A DNA stretch of 42,117 nucleotides from an uncultured Paracoccaceae bacterium. Its GTDB lineage: Bacteria > Pseudomonadota > Alphaproteobacteria > Rhodobacterales > Rhodobacteraceae. Under the pieces are notes generated by a model. It saw only the letters and a program-made list of their open reading frames with translations. It ran no database searches and was not told the DNA's origin. Location: the NCBI GenBank assembly GCA_947500825.1, contig CANMTR010000021.1:1-42117 (forward strand), written 5' to 3'. A program made the translations under genes and the position numbers. Below are positions 39,899 through 42,117 of the stretch, piece by piece. The stretch's first letter is position 1. Each line of letters begins with the position of its first letter.

Positions 39899-41107
39899 TC
39901 AAGTAAGCGTCACCACGGCCACCAAGCCACTTTCGCGCCAGTCGCGCTCGATCGTCGCGCCGATGGGTCGGAGCATGCGATTGATCATGCGTTGGCCGAA
40001 ACCGTCCGACACGGGGGGCTTTTCGATGCGGGGACCATCGTTTTCGATCCATTGAAGTCTTGCAGAGGCGTCAACGGTATCCCACTCGAGATGGACATGC
40101 CCCTCAGCGCCGGACAGAGCCCCGTACTTGATAGAATTCGTCGCCAGTTCATGAATGACCAAAGCGAGCGGCGTGGCATCGTCGCTTGAGATGTACCGCG
40201 TTTCTCCCGTTACGCTGATGCGGTTTCCGTAGGGCGCCAAAACGCGGCGGCTCAAGTCAACCGGGTCGATACCTTCGGTGTTCGCCTGATCCCTGTCTTC
40301 GCCCAAGCCGGCATCCGTTGCAGACGAGAGCGCCGCGATCCGGCCCTCCAGAAGGTCCGCGTACGCGTTCGCGTTCGGAACTGCCTCGCGCCGGGTCATG
40401 GAGATCAGGGCCGAGACGACGGCAAGGATGTTCTTTACCCGGTGGCGCATCTCAGCGGCCAAGAGCGCCTCGCGTTCGCGCACAAGGGAAAGCTCGCGCT
40501 CGTCGGCATGGCGCTCGATCGCCACGGACAGGGTGTTGGCAATGCTTTGCATGAAAGCGATATCGGCGGTGGTGAACTTGCCCGAATTGTCGGAATCCAC
40601 TTCCAGGACGCCATAGGGAGCGTCGACGTATTTGACCGGCACGTTGAGGGCGCGGCGCACGCCATGCGCTTTAAGCAATCGTGGCGTGCGAAAGCGATCC
40701 TCCGAACTCAGATGGTTCGACAGGACGGCTTGCTGATCGCGGTAGGCATAACCGGCCGGACTTCCGATGTTTGCCTCCAGCCGCGCCACACCGATGGTCC
40801 CCTGTCGCCAACCGACGCCGGCGCGAACGAGGAGATCGTCGGTTTCTTCACGGTATTCGAGCAGTTTGCACAACTTGACGTTCATGCCGAACGCAGCAAC
40901 CCGCGTCGCCTCGTGCATCACCTCGTCGATCCCTGCCGCTTTCAAGACAAACAGGCCGAAATCGGCGATAAGCTCCTGTTGGCGCAGGCGGTAGGCGAGT
41001 TCATCCCGGCAGTCCGCACTGAACTCCGGCTCACCCATATCCGCATCGCCGACACCTTCAGAAGGATGCTCGCGGTCCGGGTCGTTCGACGGTCGTTCGT
41101 CAGCCAT
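39899..41107 (-). CDS. GAF-domain sensor histidine kinase (HisKA_2/HWE type)
   Basis: 402 aa, cytoplasmic (no membrane segment or signal peptide). GAF domain at about residues 45-200 (LLEYREETDDLLVRAGVGWR, YVDAPYGVLEVDSDNSGKFT). The HisKA_2-type phosphoacceptor is His-222 in AEMRHRVKNILAVVSALI. The ATPase domain has the N-box LVIHELATNSIKYGALS and a final G-box GFGQRMINRMLRP. Such kinases often feed alphaproteobacterial general-stress or light responses, but no response regulator, PhyR or NepR gene is nearby, so this is an orphan kinase. Confidence 0.9.
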   Translation of the reverse strand: MADERPSNDPDREHPSEGVGDADMGEPEFSADCRDELAYRLRQQELIADFGLFVLKAAGIDEVMHEATRVAAFGMNVKLCKLLEYREETDDLLVRAGVGWRQGTIGVARLEANIGSPAGYAYRDQQAVLSNHLSSEDRFRTPRLLKAHGVRRALNVPVKYVDAPYGVLEVDSDNSGKFTTADIAFMQSIANTLSVAIERHADERELSLVREREALLAAEMRHRVKNILAVVSALISMTRREAVPNANAYADLLEGRIAALSSATDAGLGEDRDQANTEGIDPVDLSRRVLAPYGNRISVTGETRYISSDDATPLALVIHELATNSIKYGALSGAEGHVHLEWDTVDASARLQWIENDGPRIEKPPVSDGFGQRMINRMLRPIGATIERDWRESGLVAVVTLT

Positions 41108-41702
41108 TTGCAGTTACCGGCAACAAGAAAGGAGAGATAAGGTCTGCAGCACGGCGACACCGCCCCCTCGGACCACCGTCTTGTGGACGAACTGTCCGCC
41201 AATCAACCTCGGTAGAAGACTCTGACAGATCGTAACCGAAGCGCTCGCACAAGAGCGGGAGCAATCCTGCGTCACGTCCAGCATGACGCGACCGACGCCA
41301 AGTGACCGATTGGGCCTGTTCTATGTTCATTGAAGCACTGGTCGGATCGATGGAGCAATCGGGTTGGTCAGAACGGAGGCCGGATCTCCGTGGTCCGGCC
41401 GACCACCATGATACCGGCGACGGGGAGGCAGCATGGCTGACCGGGGAGACTGCCATACCTCTCTTTAATCATCCATTCGTGCGTCTCAGCCACCTTGAAG
41501 CAAAAACCGCATCGCCGACCATCGTTGCGGGCGAAACCGCAGCGTTCCAAGCGGCCCAGAGCCGCCGTTCACCGCCGCTCCCGATGCCGCGGCGCGGCCC
41601 GCCGAACCCGACATTCGCCGCAGCCGCAAGATCGAGGCGGAGCCGAACTCACACTTCCGCCGATCCGACATTGCCGGGCGGCTATCGCTTGGGCGGTCGC
41701 AT
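41108..41702. other. Intergenic gap of about 600 bp next to an insertion sequence
   Basis: No supported gene; the open frame at 41302-41721 has no RBS or recognisable domain and runs into the IS end. The right half is rich in short CG-containing repeats. Confidence 0.4.
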
Positions 41703-42117
41703 GAGGGTCTGGACTCATTGAGTTTCAGAGCCAGTAGATGACGGTTGCGGCGAGGGCGATCGCCGAGAGGAAGGCCTTGGGGCATCTGTCATAGCGGGTG
41801 GCAACGCGCCTCCAGTCCTTGAGCCTTCCGAACATGATCTCGATACGATTGCGGCGCTTGTATCGGCGCTTGTCATATTTGACCGGTGTCTTGCGCTGCT
41901 TCCGGCCTGGAATGCAGGCGCTTATGCCCTTGTCTTCCAATGCTTCTCTGAACCAGTCGGCGTCGTAGCCTCGGTCCCCCAGCAGCCATTCGACCTTGGG
42001 CAGGCCACTCAGCAGCGCCCGGGCACCGATGTAATCGCTGACCTGGCCGGCGGTCACGAACAGGTCCAGCGGACGCCCTTGGCTGTCGCAGATGGCGTGC
42101 AGCTTGGTGTTTATGCC
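41703..42117 (-). mobile_element. IS5-family insertion sequence, 3' part (cut by the window end)
   Basis: The left boundary is placed at about 41703, where AGGGTCTGGACTCATTGAG begins a sequence resembling an IS5-group terminal inverted repeat just outside the transposase stop. The other end is outside the window, so the boundary cannot be confirmed by matching repeats or a target duplication. Confidence 0.65.
41725..42117 (-). CDS. IS5-family DDE transposase, C-terminal part
   Basis: 130 codons open to the window edge. VEWLLGDRGYDADWFREALE carries the second catalytic Asp, and NRIEIMFGRLKDWRRVATRY the catalytic Glu with the typical IS5-group C-terminus (YDRCPKAFLSAIALAA). In many IS427-group elements this is ORF B, made by frameshifting. 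The upstream part is missing, so completeness is unknown. Confidence 0.85.
   Translation of the reverse strand, partial: GINTKLHAICDSQGRPLDLFVTAGQVSDYIGARALLSGLPKVEWLLGDRGYDADWFREALEDKGISACIPGRKQRKTPVKYDKRRYKRRNRIEIMFGRLKDWRRVATRYDRCPKAFLSAIALAATVIYWL

Noticed and set aside
41302-41721. 139-codon plus-strand frame before the IS
   Set aside because: No RBS, no recognisable domain, ends inside the presumed IS terminus.

Overview
The window looks like part of a conjugative replicon from an alphaproteobacterium, most likely the roseobacter/Rhodobacteraceae group. The evidence is high GC, densely packed genes with ATGA/GTGA overlaps, an Agrobacterium-like VirB/VirD4 transfer system, a RepABC-family RepC initiator, and a SorAB-type sulfite dehydrogenase locus. 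The species cannot be named from sequence alone.

Region 1 (1-12770) is an accessory block of mostly uncharacterised genes on the plus strand. It holds the C-terminal part of a Strawberry-notch-type helicase, a duplicated DUF736 protein, a seven-gene chain of overlapping small ORFs, a secreted nuclease-like protein, a DUF2493/SLOG protein, and several unknown small genes. Between them lie long GC-rich non-coding stretches carrying direct repeats and related leaders. By the predicted nick polarity this block would enter a recipient first.

Region 2 (12936-19742) is the DNA-processing region. A divergent virC2-virC1 pair (minus strand) faces a virD1/mobC - virD2-type relaxase - virD4 operon (plus strand). 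The 768-bp gap between them holds two notable elements. One is a 9-bp-pitch array of 46 registers over about 423 bp (14436-14858). The other is a 14-bp exact match to the start of the Ti-plasmid T-DNA border (15088-15101), followed by an 11-bp inverted repeat; this is the likely oriT.

Region 3 (19726-30369, minus strand) is a complete virB operon. In transcription order it is: an unknown gene paralogous to one in region 1, a membrane protein, virB1, virB2, virB3, virB4, a virB7-like lipoprotein too short for most gene callers, virB5, an unknown exported protein, virB6, virB8, virB9, virB10, virB11. virB9 carries an in-frame TGA that removes its last ~46 residues, although the frame continues intact to an ATGA junction with virB10.

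Region 4 (30388-32080) is a replication module: repC preceded by a probable antisense RNA with a strong intrinsic terminator and by a hairpin beside its RBS. No repA or repB lies next to it. The only ParA-like/RHH pair in the window is virC1/virC2 beside the array.

Region 5 (32100-42117) is a mosaic: a broken serine recombinase, a uracil-DNA-glycosylase-like gene, a YeiH-type transporter, an AcfC-like binding protein, sorA-sorB, an anti-sigma/ECF-sigma pair, an intact serine recombinase, a GNAT acetyltransferase, a GAF-histidine kinase, and an IS5-family element cut by the window edge. Three of the sulfur-locus promoters share GGGAATA-N17-GTC, which suggests a local ECF regulon.
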